Shown here: positions 7,198-15,534 of the stretch, piece after piece
How positions within the stretch are numbered: the first letter of the stretch is position 1
How the letters are laid out: the number at the start of each line of letters is the position of its first letter
Assembly (NCBI GenBank): GCA_002311455.1
Contig: DCAJ01000085.1
Coordinates: 1,992 to 20,395, forward strand
Origin: Anaerolineales bacterium UBA1136
GTDB lineage: Bacteria > Chloroflexota > Anaerolineae > Anaerolineales > UBA11657
Length of the DNA: 18,404 bases
Direction of reading: 5' to 3'
The notes under the pieces: model-generated
Seen by the model: only the letters and a program-made list of their open reading frames with translations
Database searches by the model: none
What the model was told of the DNA's origin: nothing
Program-made: the position numbers and the translations under genes

Positions 7198-10179
7198 ATG
7201 AAAACCATACTTAGTTTTCAGAAAGCAATAATTTTGCTAGAAAAATTCTGGTCTGATTATGGTTGTCTAATTTGGCACCCTCACAACAATCAGGTAGGCG
7301 CCGGAACAATGAATCCTGCTACTGCACTGCGGGTTCTTGGGCCAGAACCTTGGAATGTAGCCTATGTTGAACCTTCCATACGACCTGATGACGGTCGTTA
7401 TGGAGTAAATCCAAATCGGCTCCAGCAACATTATCAATACCAAGTTGTTTTGCAGCCAGCACCAGAAGATCCTCAAGAGATATATTTGAAATCTCTGGCA
7501 GCGCTAGGTATTGATATGCGTTATCATGACATCAGATTTATAGAAGATAATTGGGAACAGCCTGCCATTGGAGCATGGGGTCTAGGATGGGAAGTTTGGC
7601 TTGACGGTCAGGAAATTACTCAATTCACATATTTTCAGCAGGTCGGAGGTATACCACTTGAATTGATAGCAGTGGAGATTACGTATGTTATTGAGCGTAT
7701 TCTTATTGCAATTCAGAATGTAAGTGGTTTTCGTGACATTCAATGGGTTGGCAATATTACTTACGGAGATGTGAACCTGCAGTCCGAACAGGAGTACAGC
7801 CGCTACTACTTTGAAGTGGCAGATATGGATAGACTCCGTAGTCTGTATGACTTGTACAAGTCCGAAGCTGAATCCGCATTGAATGTAGGATTAGTTTTGC
7901 CAGCATATGATTATGCTCTAAAGTGTTCGCATACTTTCAATGTATTGGATACTCGGGGTTCTATAGGTACGACAGAAAGAGCAGTGTTTTTTAGGGATAT
8001 GCGTGGTCTAGTAAGAAGAATTGCACAAAGGTATATAGAGCAACGCCAGAGTCTAGACTTTCCTCTTCTTGTTGAAGCTCATGCTATAGCATCAGAAATA
8101 TCTGTTGTAGATTTACCTGACAATCCGGAAACTTCAGTTGATTATTTGCTCGAGATTGGTGTTGAGGAATTGCCAGTAGCTGATCTAGATAATGCACTTA
8201 AACAGTTGAAAGAGTATGTTCCATCACTATTGGTTCAGTCTCGCTTGTCATACGCTAGTGTTCACGTCAATGGTACACCTAGGAGATTAGTAGTTTTGAT
8301 TAAAGACTTGTCTCCAGATCAAACGAATAATGAAAAGATAGTGCGTGGACCAGCGGTAAAACATGCATATGATCCTGACGGAAAACCGACAAAGGCGGCT
8401 AAAGGTTTTGCTCGCAGTCAAGGTATTTCAATTGATGAATTAGAGACCCGCAGTATTGATGATGGTGAGTATGTTGTGGCAGTCATACTAGAAGTAGGTA
8501 GGGAGCTGCCAGATGTCATGGTGGAGATTGTTCCAGAAATAATTAGAATGTTGAGTTTTCATAAGACAATGCGGTGGACGTCAGGAGAGAACTCGATAGC
8601 ATTTCCTCGTCCAATACGGTGGATAGTTTCATTATTAGGTAGTGATGTGCTGCCGTTTTCGTTTGCAGGGATTATGTCTGGGCGTGAATCGCGTGGCTTG
8701 CGGTCGCAACCCACCATCCCGATTCGTATTCCTGATGCGGAAGCATATACATCTGTTATGTCGGACCATAAAATTATTATAGATGCATCAGAACGCCGGA
8801 ACCTTATAACTTCTGCTGGTTTGGGAATAGCGTCAACAGTTGGGGGTAAGATGCTGGATGATCCAGATTTGTTATCTGAGGTTGCCAATCTTGTTGAAAG
8901 CCCAAAGGTTTTTCTGGGTGAATTTGATCGACAGTACTTGGATATCCCACAAGAAGTGTTAATGGCGGTGATGAAGAAGCATCAACGGTATTTTCCTATA
9001 TTAGATGATGGAAATTTGATGCCCTTTTTCTTGGGAGTCCACAATGCAGATATTGAGGATTCTGAGCTGGTGATACAGGGAAATGAAAAGGTAATAAGCG
9101 CACGTTTTTCAGATGCAAGTCATTTTGTCAATGCGGACAACCAACGGAAATTACACGAATTTCGGCAAGACCTTAGCCGACTAGTATTTCAGGAACAGCT
9201 TGGTTCTATGTTGGATAAGTCTAAGCGAATAGAACAACTTGCGGTACAGCTAGCCGAATTTTTTGGACTAGATAATGATCAGATTGCGACCGTCGAAAGG
9301 GCAGCCCATTTGTCAAAGGCTGATTTGGCTACTCAGATGGTGGTTGAAATGACTGGACTTCAGGGAGTGATTGGTCGTGAATATGCACTTGGTTCTGGAG
9401 AGCCGAAGCAGGTGGCGGAAGCTATTGAACAACATTACTGGCCACTGAGACTAGATAGTGATTTACCCGAGAGCATACCTGGAGTTATTGTTGGTCTAGC
9501 CGACAGGTTGGATTCACTTGTAGGATTACTGTCAGTTGGTCTTAAACCTACTGGAGCTACAGATACTTTTGGCCAGCGGAAAATGGCATTAGGCTGTGTA
9601 CAATTGCTTTTGGGAAAAACTCTTGATATTGACCTTCGCATCGCATTAGAAATGGCTGCCCAGGCACAACCGGTGAAGGCAGAAGGGGTTGTTGAGCAAG
9701 CAGCTGGTTTTATACTTAAGCGTTTGCAGGGTGTGCTACGAGATCGCGGTTATCGACATGATGTTCTAGAAGCTGTGCTGTCAGTCCAGGGCTATAATCC
9801 ATGGAGAGCACTGCAGTCGATAGAACAGTTGACCGTATGGATCGGTCGAGAAGAATGGCCTACAATCCTTGATTCTTTTGCGAGATGTATTCGAATACTT
9901 CCAGAGAATGAAGATTTGGTGTCTGTTGACAATGGATTGTTTTCTTCTGATTTTGAGACGGATCTCTGGGAAGCATTATCCAATATTGTTCCCAGTGATA
10001 CGGTGGACGATTTCTTAAATAGTTTTGCTATTATTGTTCCTGCAGTTACATCTTTTTTTGAGGAAGTTCTAGTAATGGCTGACGATTTAGATGTACGTTC
10101 TAATCGAATCGCAGTAATGCGATCTGTGTCTCAACTGGCAGATGGTGTGGTGGATATGTCTAAGATGGATGGGTTCTAG
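7198..10179 (+). CDS. glyQS: glycyl-tRNA synthetase, alpha and beta subunits fused in one chain
   Basis: The enzyme charges tRNA-Gly with glycine. Residues 1 to about 300 correspond to GlyQ, the class II catalytic alpha subunit (V-G-A-G-T-M-N-P; G-P-E-P-W-N-V-A-Y-V-E-P-S; D-G-R-Y-G-x-N-P-N-R-L-Q; F-I-E-D-N-W-E; G-A-W-G-L-G-W-E-V-W). After a short linker, a GlyS beta subunit begins near residue 314 (Y-L-L-E-I-G-V-E-E-L-P). It contains K-K-H-Q-R-Y-F-P, N-E-K-V-I-S-A-R-F-S-D-A, the HD-like H-L-S-K-A-D, and a helical C-terminal tRNA-binding region. The length of 993 is almost exactly the sum of the separate E. coli subunits (303 + 689, from memory). The reading frame is continuous with no internal stop or restart signal, so this is a true fusion. 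The start ATG 7198 has a TAGGTG element about 6 bases upstream. Confidence 0.96.
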   Translation: MKTILSFQKAIILLEKFWSDYGCLIWHPHNNQVGAGTMNPATALRVLGPEPWNVAYVEPSIRPDDGRYGVNPNRLQQHYQYQVVLQPAPEDPQEIYLKSLAALGIDMRYHDIRFIEDNWEQPAIGAWGLGWEVWLDGQEITQFTYFQQVGGIPLELIAVEITYVIERILIAIQNVSGFRDIQWVGNITYGDVNLQSEQEYSRYYFEVADMDRLRSLYDLYKSEAESALNVGLVLPAYDYALKCSHTFNVLDTRGSIGTTERAVFFRDMRGLVRRIAQRYIEQRQSLDFPLLVEAHAIASEISVVDLPDNPETSVDYLLEIGVEELPVADLDNALKQLKEYVPSLLVQSRLSYASVHVNGTPRRLVVLIKDLSPDQTNNEKIVRGPAVKHAYDPDGKPTKAAKGFARSQGISIDELETRSIDDGEYVVAVILEVGRELPDVMVEIVPEIIRMLSFHKTMRWTSGENSIAFPRPIRWIVSLLGSDVLPFSFAGIMSGRESRGLRSQPTIPIRIPDAEAYTSVMSDHKIIIDASERRNLITSAGLGIASTVGGKMLDDPDLLSEVANLVESPKVFLGEFDRQYLDIPQEVLMAVMKKHQRYFPILDDGNLMPFFLGVHNADIEDSELVIQGNEKVISARFSDASHFVNADNQRKLHEFRQDLSRLVFQEQLGSMLDKSKRIEQLAVQLAEFFGLDNDQIATVERAAHLSKADLATQMVVEMTGLQGVIGREYALGSGEPKQVAEAIEQHYWPLRLDSDLPESIPGVIVGLADRLDSLVGLLSVGLKPTGATDTFGQRKMALGCVQLLLGKTLDIDLRIALEMAAQAQPVKAEGVVEQAAGFILKRLQGVLRDRGYRHDVLEAVLSVQGYNPWRALQSIEQLTVWIGREEWPTILDSFARCIRILPENEDLVSVDNGLFSSDFETDLWEALSNIVPSDTVDDFLNSFAIIVPAVTSFFEEVLVMADDLDVRSNRIAVMRSVSQLADGVVDMSKMDGF

Positions 10180-10259
10180 ATCATTAATGCTAAGAGCACA
10201 TTTTGTGCGACAAAGCATAAGTGTGTTTATGTTATTTGTATCACCCTAGTGGCATCAAT

Positions 10260-12170
10260 ATGAAAGCTACTGAAGAGATTAAATCACGTCTTGATATCGT
10301 AGAGATCATTAGAGAGACAGTTAAACTCCGTCGAACTGGTAATGCCTATACTGGATTTTGTCCATTCCATGAAAATAAGAATACGCCAGCTTTTGTAGTA
10401 TGGCCAGATAGTGGAAGTTGGAAATGTTTTGGTGCTTGTAATGATGGTGGCGACATTTTTAGCTTTCTGATGAAAAAGGAAGGCTGGCAATTTTTTGAAG
10501 CTTTGCAATATCTTGGACGTCGCACTGGAGTAGAACTAGAGCAGCAAACTCCACAACAGGAGAATGAGCGACAAGAGCGACTGCGCATGCATAACCTGCT
10601 TACTACGGTAAGCGAATACTACCATAATTTGTTACTTGACAGTGATGCTGCGGATGGGGCTCGCAAACTGCTATTGCAACGTGGTTTGTCTCAGGAAACA
10701 TGGAGCAGTTTCGGGCTTGGTTATGCTCTTTCTAGTTGGGACGGATTGCGTAATTTCTGTTCAAAGAATGGTTATTCTGATGATGACCTTGTAGTTGTGG
10801 GGTTGTTGGTTAAAAAAGACACTGGTAAGGTGTTTGATAGATTTCGTGATCGTATTCTTATGCCAATTTATCTTCAGCAGGGTCAAGTGGTAGGTTTTGG
10901 TGCTCGTGTAGTAAATTCACTTGATCAACCCAAGTTCATGAATTCGCCCCAGACCATATGTTTCGACAAGGGCTCTCTTCTTTATGGTATTGAAAAAGCC
11001 TATATGAGTATTCGTGAAGATCGTACTGCTGTTCTGGTTGAAGGTTACATGGATGTGATTGCTGCACATCAGGCCGGTTTTACAAATGTGGTATCTGCTA
11101 TGGGTACTGCACTGACCGAAAAGCAGCTACGTTTGCTAAAACGTTATGCGCCACGTGTCGTGTTAGCACTGGATCCTGATATCGCTGGTGATCGCGCAAC
11201 TCTTCGTAGCCTGACTGTAGCCAGGCAAAATCTAGAACGAGAGTCTGCTCCGGCTTTTGATCCACGCGGCTTACTGCGTGACGAAGGTCATCTAGAACTT
11301 GATATACGCGTGGCAACCATGCCAAATGGCATGGATCCCGATGAGATTATTGCAGCTGATCCAGAAACTTGGCGATCTCTAATATCTGAAGCACAGCCGA
11401 TTGTTGATTATGTTATGAATGTTTTTACTACTGGTCGTGATTTACAGGATTCTAAAGTCAAAGCTGAAATCATTGATGATATTGTACCCATAATTTCTGA
11501 CGTAAGTCATCCGGCAGAAAGAGCGGATTATAAACAAAAACTTGCACGGATTCTTCGCGTTGACGAGCGCATGATTCAGATACGTAAGGTGGGTACATCT
11601 AATAGTAATATCAAAAACCGAACGACTTTGGAGAGCGAGCAATTCCAGAATGTAGAAGTGCTTGATGAACTTGAAAATTACCTTTTGGTAGCTATGTTGC
11701 GAAAACCTGAAGTACTAACAAGGGTGAATCGTACATTACGAGAAGCAGGTTCAGAGGTGCTATCTTCACGTGATTTTGGTCTCACTGAATATCAAAGGCT
11801 TTTTGATATAATAAAGAACAGTATAAATCAGGCTGTGGCTACTCCAAAGCAATACATACAAAACAACATGGATGCTGGTTTGTATGAGAACTGGAAACAG
11901 TTGTCCTACGCTGGAAATGAGTTGATATTAGAAGATGAACGTCGTATTCAGGATGTTATTAGTTCTGCAATAAGGTTGCGTAGCCGTAATTTACGAGGAT
12001 GGCTTATCGATTTGCAGTTTCTTGAAAGCGGTGCGCGCGATCAGGGCGATCTGGGTCAAGCCCAAAATTATCAAGACCTTATATTGCAACACACTCGTGC
12101 GCTTCGAGGATTACAAAGTTTGTCACGTCATTATTCGGATCCGTTAAGTTCTCTTGGGACGAACCAATAA
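10260..12170 (+). CDS. dnaG: DNA primase DnaG
   Basis: DnaG makes the RNA primers for lagging-strand synthesis at the replication fork, recruited by the DnaB helicase. The N-terminal CHC2 zinc ribbon has C34-P-F-H37 ... K-C56-F-G-A-C60, with three residues between the last two Cys. The Toprim catalytic core has L-V-E261-G-Y-M-D and A-L-D305-P-D307-I-A-G-D, giving the acidic residues for metal binding. The C-terminal part (about 460-636) is helical and is probably the helicase-interaction domain, though poorly conserved. I chose ATG 10260 (636 residues, M-K-A-T-E-E-I-K-S-R-L-D-I-V) because it fits family starts. A GTG at 10221 would add 13 unconserved residues. Many bacteria have rpoD next; here nuoA follows after 159 bases. 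Confidence 0.95.
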   Translation: MKATEEIKSRLDIVEIIRETVKLRRTGNAYTGFCPFHENKNTPAFVVWPDSGSWKCFGACNDGGDIFSFLMKKEGWQFFEALQYLGRRTGVELEQQTPQQENERQERLRMHNLLTTVSEYYHNLLLDSDAADGARKLLLQRGLSQETWSSFGLGYALSSWDGLRNFCSKNGYSDDDLVVVGLLVKKDTGKVFDRFRDRILMPIYLQQGQVVGFGARVVNSLDQPKFMNSPQTICFDKGSLLYGIEKAYMSIREDRTAVLVEGYMDVIAAHQAGFTNVVSAMGTALTEKQLRLLKRYAPRVVLALDPDIAGDRATLRSLTVARQNLERESAPAFDPRGLLRDEGHLELDIRVATMPNGMDPDEIIAADPETWRSLISEAQPIVDYVMNVFTTGRDLQDSKVKAEIIDDIVPIISDVSHPAERADYKQKLARILRVDERMIQIRKVGTSNSNIKNRTTLESEQFQNVEVLDELENYLLVAMLRKPEVLTRVNRTLREAGSEVLSSRDFGLTEYQRLFDIIKNSINQAVATPKQYIQNNMDAGLYENWKQLSYAGNELILEDERRIQDVISSAIRLRSRNLRGWLIDLQFLESGARDQGDLGQAQNYQDLILQHTRALRGLQSLSRHYSDPLSSLGTNQ

Positions 12171-12224
12171 AATAGGATTCACGCTTAGATTAGACTGCTA
12201 CGGTTTGTAGAAAAATATAAGTTG

Positions 12225-12253
12225 TTGACGCCTTTTATTACGTGTGATAAACT
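12225..12253 (+). promoter_or_regulatory. sigma-70-type promoter of the nuo operon
   Basis: A -35 element TTGACG (12225-12230; consensus TTGACA) is separated by exactly 17 bases from a -10 element TAAACT (12248-12253), which is preceded by the extended motif TGA. Transcription is expected to start near 12260, giving a leader of about 70 bases before nuoA. This is the best complete promoter in the window and lies in the 159-base dnaG-nuoA gap, so nuo is likely a separate transcription unit from dnaG. Confidence 0.7.
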
Positions 12254-12262
12254 CGGTCTATC

Positions 12263-12282
12263 ATTGTGATAAAAGTCACAAT
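12263..12282 (+). promoter_or_regulatory. CRP/FNR-family-like operator in the nuo leader
   Basis: ATTGTGA (12263-12269) and TCACAAT (12276-12282) are perfect 7-base inverted repeats with a 6-base spacer. The core TGTGA-N6-TCACA matches the known consensus of cAMP-receptor-type regulators (CRP, Vfr, GlxR). Its centre lies about 12 bases downstream of the predicted transcription start, a position that normally means repression or road-blocking. The same bases could form a 7-pair RNA hairpin in the leader. Which regulator binds is unknown. Confidence 0.6.
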
Positions 12283-12329
12283 TAGAATATAAACAGCCCA
12301 GTTCAGTTGATTAAGTTATGGAATAACCA

Positions 12330-12701
12330 ATGCCGCTACAAGACTTGTTGAGGGATTACTTACCCATCGTCATATTGCTAGGGGTGTCAACTGGACTAGC
12401 CGTTGCTATGGTGATACTCGGTCAGATTCTCGGGCCTCGTAGGGACACTCCTGAGAAACTAATGCCGTATGAGTCGGGCATGACACCGATAGGTACAGCG
12501 GTGCGTCGCATGCCAGTTCGGTTTTATCTTATTGCTGTACTGTTTGTACTGTTTGACATAGAAGTAATCTTCTTGTTGCCGTGGGCTGTTGTACTAAGGA
12601 AGTTGGGAATGTTTGGCCTCATTGAGATGTTGGTATTCGTGATTATTTTGTTGGTAGGGTACGTATACGTCTGGAAAAAAGGTGCATTAGAATGGCAATG
12701 A
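12330..12701 (+). CDS. nuoA: NADH-quinone oxidoreductase subunit A
   Basis: NuoA is a small membrane subunit of complex I located where the membrane arm meets the hydrophilic arm. The 123-residue protein has three hydrophobic segments (about 10-34, 63-85 and 94-114). It carries the family-defining loop P-Y-E-S-G-M between the first two, and the conserved acidic F-D-I-E-V-I-F-L-L-P-W-A in the second. The ATG at 12330 follows a GGA core at 12320-12322 that sits in the loop of a small GTTAT/ATAAC hairpin (12315-12327). It is the first gene of the nuo operon, downstream of the promoter and palindrome described here, and 44 bases ahead of nuoB. Confidence 0.96.
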   Translation: MPLQDLLRDYLPIVILLGVSTGLAVAMVILGQILGPRRDTPEKLMPYESGMTPIGTAVRRMPVRFYLIAVLFVLFDIEVIFLLPWAVVLRKLGMFGLIEMLVFVIILLVGYVYVWKKGALEWQ

Positions 12702-12745
12702 CATATAAAGTAGTTGAGCGGATTATGTAAAAGAGACTAATTCTT

Positions 12746-13228
12746 ATGGGTATTGAAAACAAGTTGGGTAATCTCGGAATAGTTACTACAACACTGGAAA
12801 CAGTAGTCAATTGGGGTCGAACTGGTGCTATGTGGCCTATGCTCTTTGGTTTAGCATGCTGTGCAATTGAGATGATTGCCACTCAGGCGGCTCATTATGA
12901 TGTCAGTCGATTCGGTATGGAATTGATGCGAGCTTCTCCTAGACAGAGTGATTTGATGATTGTAGCTGGACGCGTTAGTCGTAAGATGGCCCCGGTACTC
13001 CGCCGTCTGTATGATCAAATGCCGGACCCTAAATGGGTTATTGCGATGGGTGATTGTGCAGCATGCAGTGGTGTCTTCAATAATTACGCTCTTGTACAAG
13101 GTGTAGATGAAATTGTTCCAGTAGATGTATACGTGGCTGGATGTCCGCCGCGGCCGGAAGCATTGATTGACGGGATAATGAAATTGCATGAAAAGGTACG
13201 TGGTGAAAGTATAACTCACTGGGCATAA
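12746..13228 (+). CDS. nuoB: NADH-quinone oxidoreductase subunit B
   Basis: NuoB carries cluster N2, the last [4Fe-4S] centre of complex I, which passes electrons to quinone. The four ligands are visible: the adjacent pair C38-C39 in L-A-C-C-A-I-E-M, C104 in M-G-D-C-A-A-C-S-G, and C133 in V-A-G-C-P-P-R-P-E-A. The 160 residues match the usual length of the short NuoB forms. The ATG at 12746 is well supported by the typical N-terminus. nuoC follows 5 bases after the stop, fitting one polycistronic message. Confidence 0.97.
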   Translation: MGIENKLGNLGIVTTTLETVVNWGRTGAMWPMLFGLACCAIEMIATQAAHYDVSRFGMELMRASPRQSDLMIVAGRVSRKMAPVLRRLYDQMPDPKWVIAMGDCAACSGVFNNYALVQGVDEIVPVDVYVAGCPPRPEALIDGIMKLHEKVRGESITHWA

Positions 13229-13233
13229 GTATA

Positions 13234-13758
13234 TTGAGTGATCATATAGAAGCGACTATAGATAGGGTGCGGGCACTACACCCAGAGGCTATCGAAGGTG
13301 TAGTTACCTTTCGCGAAGAAACTACCCTAATGGTGGCGGCCTCGCATCTACTAGCAATATGTAATATGCTGCGCTTTGATCCTGAATTAGACTACTCATT
13401 ACTTGTAGATGTTGCAGCTGTAGACCATTATCCAAACGAACCACGTTTTTCATTATCATACATAGTGCATGCGTTAGAAAAAAATGCACGTTTGCGCTTA
13501 CGCGTTAGCCTTTCAGGGCAATCTCCTGAAGTATCAAGTGTAACTGAGTGTTGGAAGTCTGCCGAATGGCCTGAGAGAGAGGCATTTGACATGATGGGTA
13601 TTAAATTTGTAGGTCACCCTGATCTTCGTCGTATTCTTATGCCAGCAGATTGGGAGGGTCATCCTTTACGCAAAGATTATCCACTCGGTTATGAGGAAGT
13701 GCAATTCTCATTTAACTGGAAAGAGATTGATAGCAAGAAAGATTATGCCAAGGAATAA
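13234..13758 (+). CDS. nuoC: NADH-quinone oxidoreductase subunit C (30 kDa-type)
   Basis: NuoC is a structural subunit of the peripheral arm of complex I next to NuoD. The 174-residue product contains the family signature near the C-terminus: W-P-E-R-E-A-F-D-M-M-G-I-K-F-V-G-H-P-D-L-R-R-I-L-M-P, then W-E-G-H-P-L-R-K-D-Y-P-L. The start is taken as TTG at 13234, since the first in-frame ATG is about 30 codons further in and would cut into the conserved fold. Only a weak ribosome site is visible, so translation may be coupled to nuoB, whose stop is 5 bases upstream. C and D are separate genes here, not the NuoCD fusion of enterobacteria. Confidence 0.94.
   Translation: MSDHIEATIDRVRALHPEAIEGVVTFREETTLMVAASHLLAICNMLRFDPELDYSLLVDVAAVDHYPNEPRFSLSYIVHALEKNARLRLRVSLSGQSPEVSSVTECWKSAEWPEREAFDMMGIKFVGHPDLRRILMPADWEGHPLRKDYPLGYEEVQFSFNWKEIDSKKDYAKE
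13750..13754 (+). promoter_or_regulatory. ribosome binding site fixing the nuoD start
   Basis: AAGGA lies inside the last codons of nuoC, 5 bases upstream of ATG 13760. This supports 13760 as the nuoD start over the in-frame ATG 13745, which overlaps nuoC by 14 bases and lies upstream of this site. Confidence 0.65.
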
Positions 13759-13759
13759 T

Positions 13760-14995
13760 ATGGGTCAGGTTCGAGAAATAGAAACTACTTTGGATGAACT
13801 TAAAACACTGTTTAGTGATAGGGCACAGACAGGTGAGACTATGGTTCTCAATCTGGGACCACAACATCCTAGCACTCATGGTGTGTTGCGTTTGATTTTA
13901 GAGTTGGATGGTGAGGAGGTAATACGCTGCGTACCTGATATTGGATTTTTGCACACTGGTATAGAGAAGAACATGGAGGCAAAAACATATCTCAAAGCTC
14001 TTGTTATGACAGACCGTATGGATTATCTAAACAATTTAGGTAATAACCTTACATATTGCTTAGCAGTCGAGAAGCTTTGTGAGATTGAAGTTCCTGAACG
14101 AGCCCAGATAATCAGAGTAATTTGTGCAGAGTTACAGCGCATAGCCTCTCATCTGGTCTGGTTGGGTACTTCTGCAATGGATCTTAATGCCAGTAGCGTG
14201 CTCATATACTGCTTTCGTGATCGAGAAAATTTATTAGATATTTTTGAGATGATTGGTGGCCAGCGTATGATGACTTCATATATTCGTCCTGGCGGGGTGT
14301 GGCGGGATGTTCCCGATGAATTTGTCCCTGCTGTAAACCAGTTCCTGGAATATTTGCCGGAAAAGCTGGCAGACTACGAGCGTCTGTTGACACGCAACCC
14401 TATATTCATGCGACGCACAATAGATATTGGTATTATCGATGCATCTGATGCCTTGGCACGTGGTATGACAGGTGCTTCATTACGTGGATCTGGTATTAAC
14501 TATGACGTTCGTAGAGCTATGCCATATTGCGGGTATGATGAATATGATTTTGATGTGCCTCTGGAAAATGGCTGTGATGTATATGCTCGTTATAGAGTAC
14601 GTATGCGTGAATTTCATGAGTCTATGAGGATTATTAAGCAGGCTTTGGATAGATTAGAGCCTGGCCCAGTGATTACGGATGATCGTAAATATAGTCCGCC
14701 TCCACGTTCAGAGCTTGGTAATAGCATGGAGGCTGTAATTCACCATTTTAAATACTGGACAGAAGGTTTCTCAGCCCCTAAAGGTGAGGTGTATGTAGCG
14801 ACTGAGTCGCCCAGAGGAGAGCTAGGTTGTTGTCTGGTTGGTGATGGCAGTCCGCAGCCCGCCAGGGTTCACTTTCGTACTCCATCATTTCATAATCTGC
14901 AATCCTTGTCATTTATGTCTGAAGGATATCTGGTTGCTGACCTTGTGGCAATGATTGGTTCTATAGATATAGTTCTTGGAGATGTCGACCGGTGA
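13760..14995 (+). CDS. nuoD: NADH-quinone oxidoreductase subunit D (49 kDa-type)
   Basis: NuoD forms, with NuoB, the quinone-reduction site of complex I. The 411-residue protein has the N-terminal G-P-Q-H36-P-S-T-H40-G loop and Y89 in M-T-D-R-M-D-Y-L-N-N; these correspond to the His and Tyr that contact quinone in studied enzymes. It ends with the canonical ...D-I-V-L-G-D-V-D-R. As in other complex I 49 kDa subunits, the nickel-ligand Cys of the related hydrogenases are absent. The ATG at 13760 is one base after the nuoC stop and preceded by AAGGA. The stop overlaps the GTG start of nuoE (GTGA), indicating translational coupling. Confidence 0.97.
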   Translation: MGQVREIETTLDELKTLFSDRAQTGETMVLNLGPQHPSTHGVLRLILELDGEEVIRCVPDIGFLHTGIEKNMEAKTYLKALVMTDRMDYLNNLGNNLTYCLAVEKLCEIEVPERAQIIRVICAELQRIASHLVWLGTSAMDLNASSVLIYCFRDRENLLDIFEMIGGQRMMTSYIRPGGVWRDVPDEFVPAVNQFLEYLPEKLADYERLLTRNPIFMRRTIDIGIIDASDALARGMTGASLRGSGINYDVRRAMPYCGYDEYDFDVPLENGCDVYARYRVRMREFHESMRIIKQALDRLEPGPVITDDRKYSPPPRSELGNSMEAVIHHFKYWTEGFSAPKGEVYVATESPRGELGCCLVGDGSPQPARVHFRTPSFHNLQSLSFMSEGYLVADLVAMIGSIDIVLGDVDR

Positions 14996-15534
14996 GTTCT
15001 ACTATAGCGAGTCAGATACTCCGCACCAGATATTCTGACGAAGTAAAAGACATACTGCAACGTTATCCAGATGACCAAAAGAGGTCAGCAGTGATGCCAC
15101 TTCTTTTCTTGGCACAGAAGGAAGGTTTACAGGCAACTGTGTCTGTAATGAGTGAAATAGCCCAAATACTAGAGATTTCAATTACTCAAGTTGCTTCCAT
15201 TGTTGGGTTTTACACGCTTTACTATGCACATCCTGGAGGAAAGAATCGCATACAGATTTGTACTGATCTTCCATGTGCTTTGCGGGGAGCAGATGATTTC
15301 GCTGATAAGGTGTGCGAAAAACTGGGTGTGAATATAGGTGAAACAACTGAAGATGGGGAATTTACTGTTGAGTCAGTCATGTGTTTGGCGGCGTGTGATA
15401 AAGCACCAATGTTCCAAATCCAGAATGGCGATGGAATCAGTTACCATGAGCGCCAGACTATTTCAGATGTGCAGGCTCTAATTGAGCAATTGAGCAATAG
15501 TGAGACTAACAACAGTCCAAAGGACGCTGAATGA
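14992..15534 (+). CDS. nuoE: NADH-quinone oxidoreductase subunit E (24 kDa-type)
   Basis: NuoE belongs to the NADH dehydrogenase module and carries the [2Fe-2S] cluster N1a in a thioredoxin-like fold. The ligands are C90-T-D-L-P-C95 and C131-L-A-A-C135, giving the normal Cx4C and Cx3C spacing. An N-terminal helical domain precedes them, including the characteristic V-A-S-I-V-G-F-Y-T-L-Y. The length of 180 is slightly longer than many relatives because of a polar C-terminal tail. The start GTG 14992 overlaps the nuoD stop by four bases, with GGAG (14978-14981) 10 bases upstream. Its own stop overlaps the nuoF ATG by four bases. Confidence 0.96.
   Translation: MSSTIASQILRTRYSDEVKDILQRYPDDQKRSAVMPLLFLAQKEGLQATVSVMSEIAQILEISITQVASIVGFYTLYYAHPGGKNRIQICTDLPCALRGADDFADKVCEKLGVNIGETTEDGEFTVESVMCLAACDKAPMFQIQNGDGISYHERQTISDVQALIEQLSNSETNNSPKDAE

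Noticed and set aside
8559..8888. 109-codon open frame on the - strand inside the GlyS half
   Set aside because: Antisense shadow of a conserved gene with no family resemblance.
12851..13219. 122-codon open frame on the - strand inside nuoB
   Set aside because: It mirrors the conserved nuoB coding sequence and the translation is low-complexity Thr/His/Ser-rich; a codon-usage shadow.
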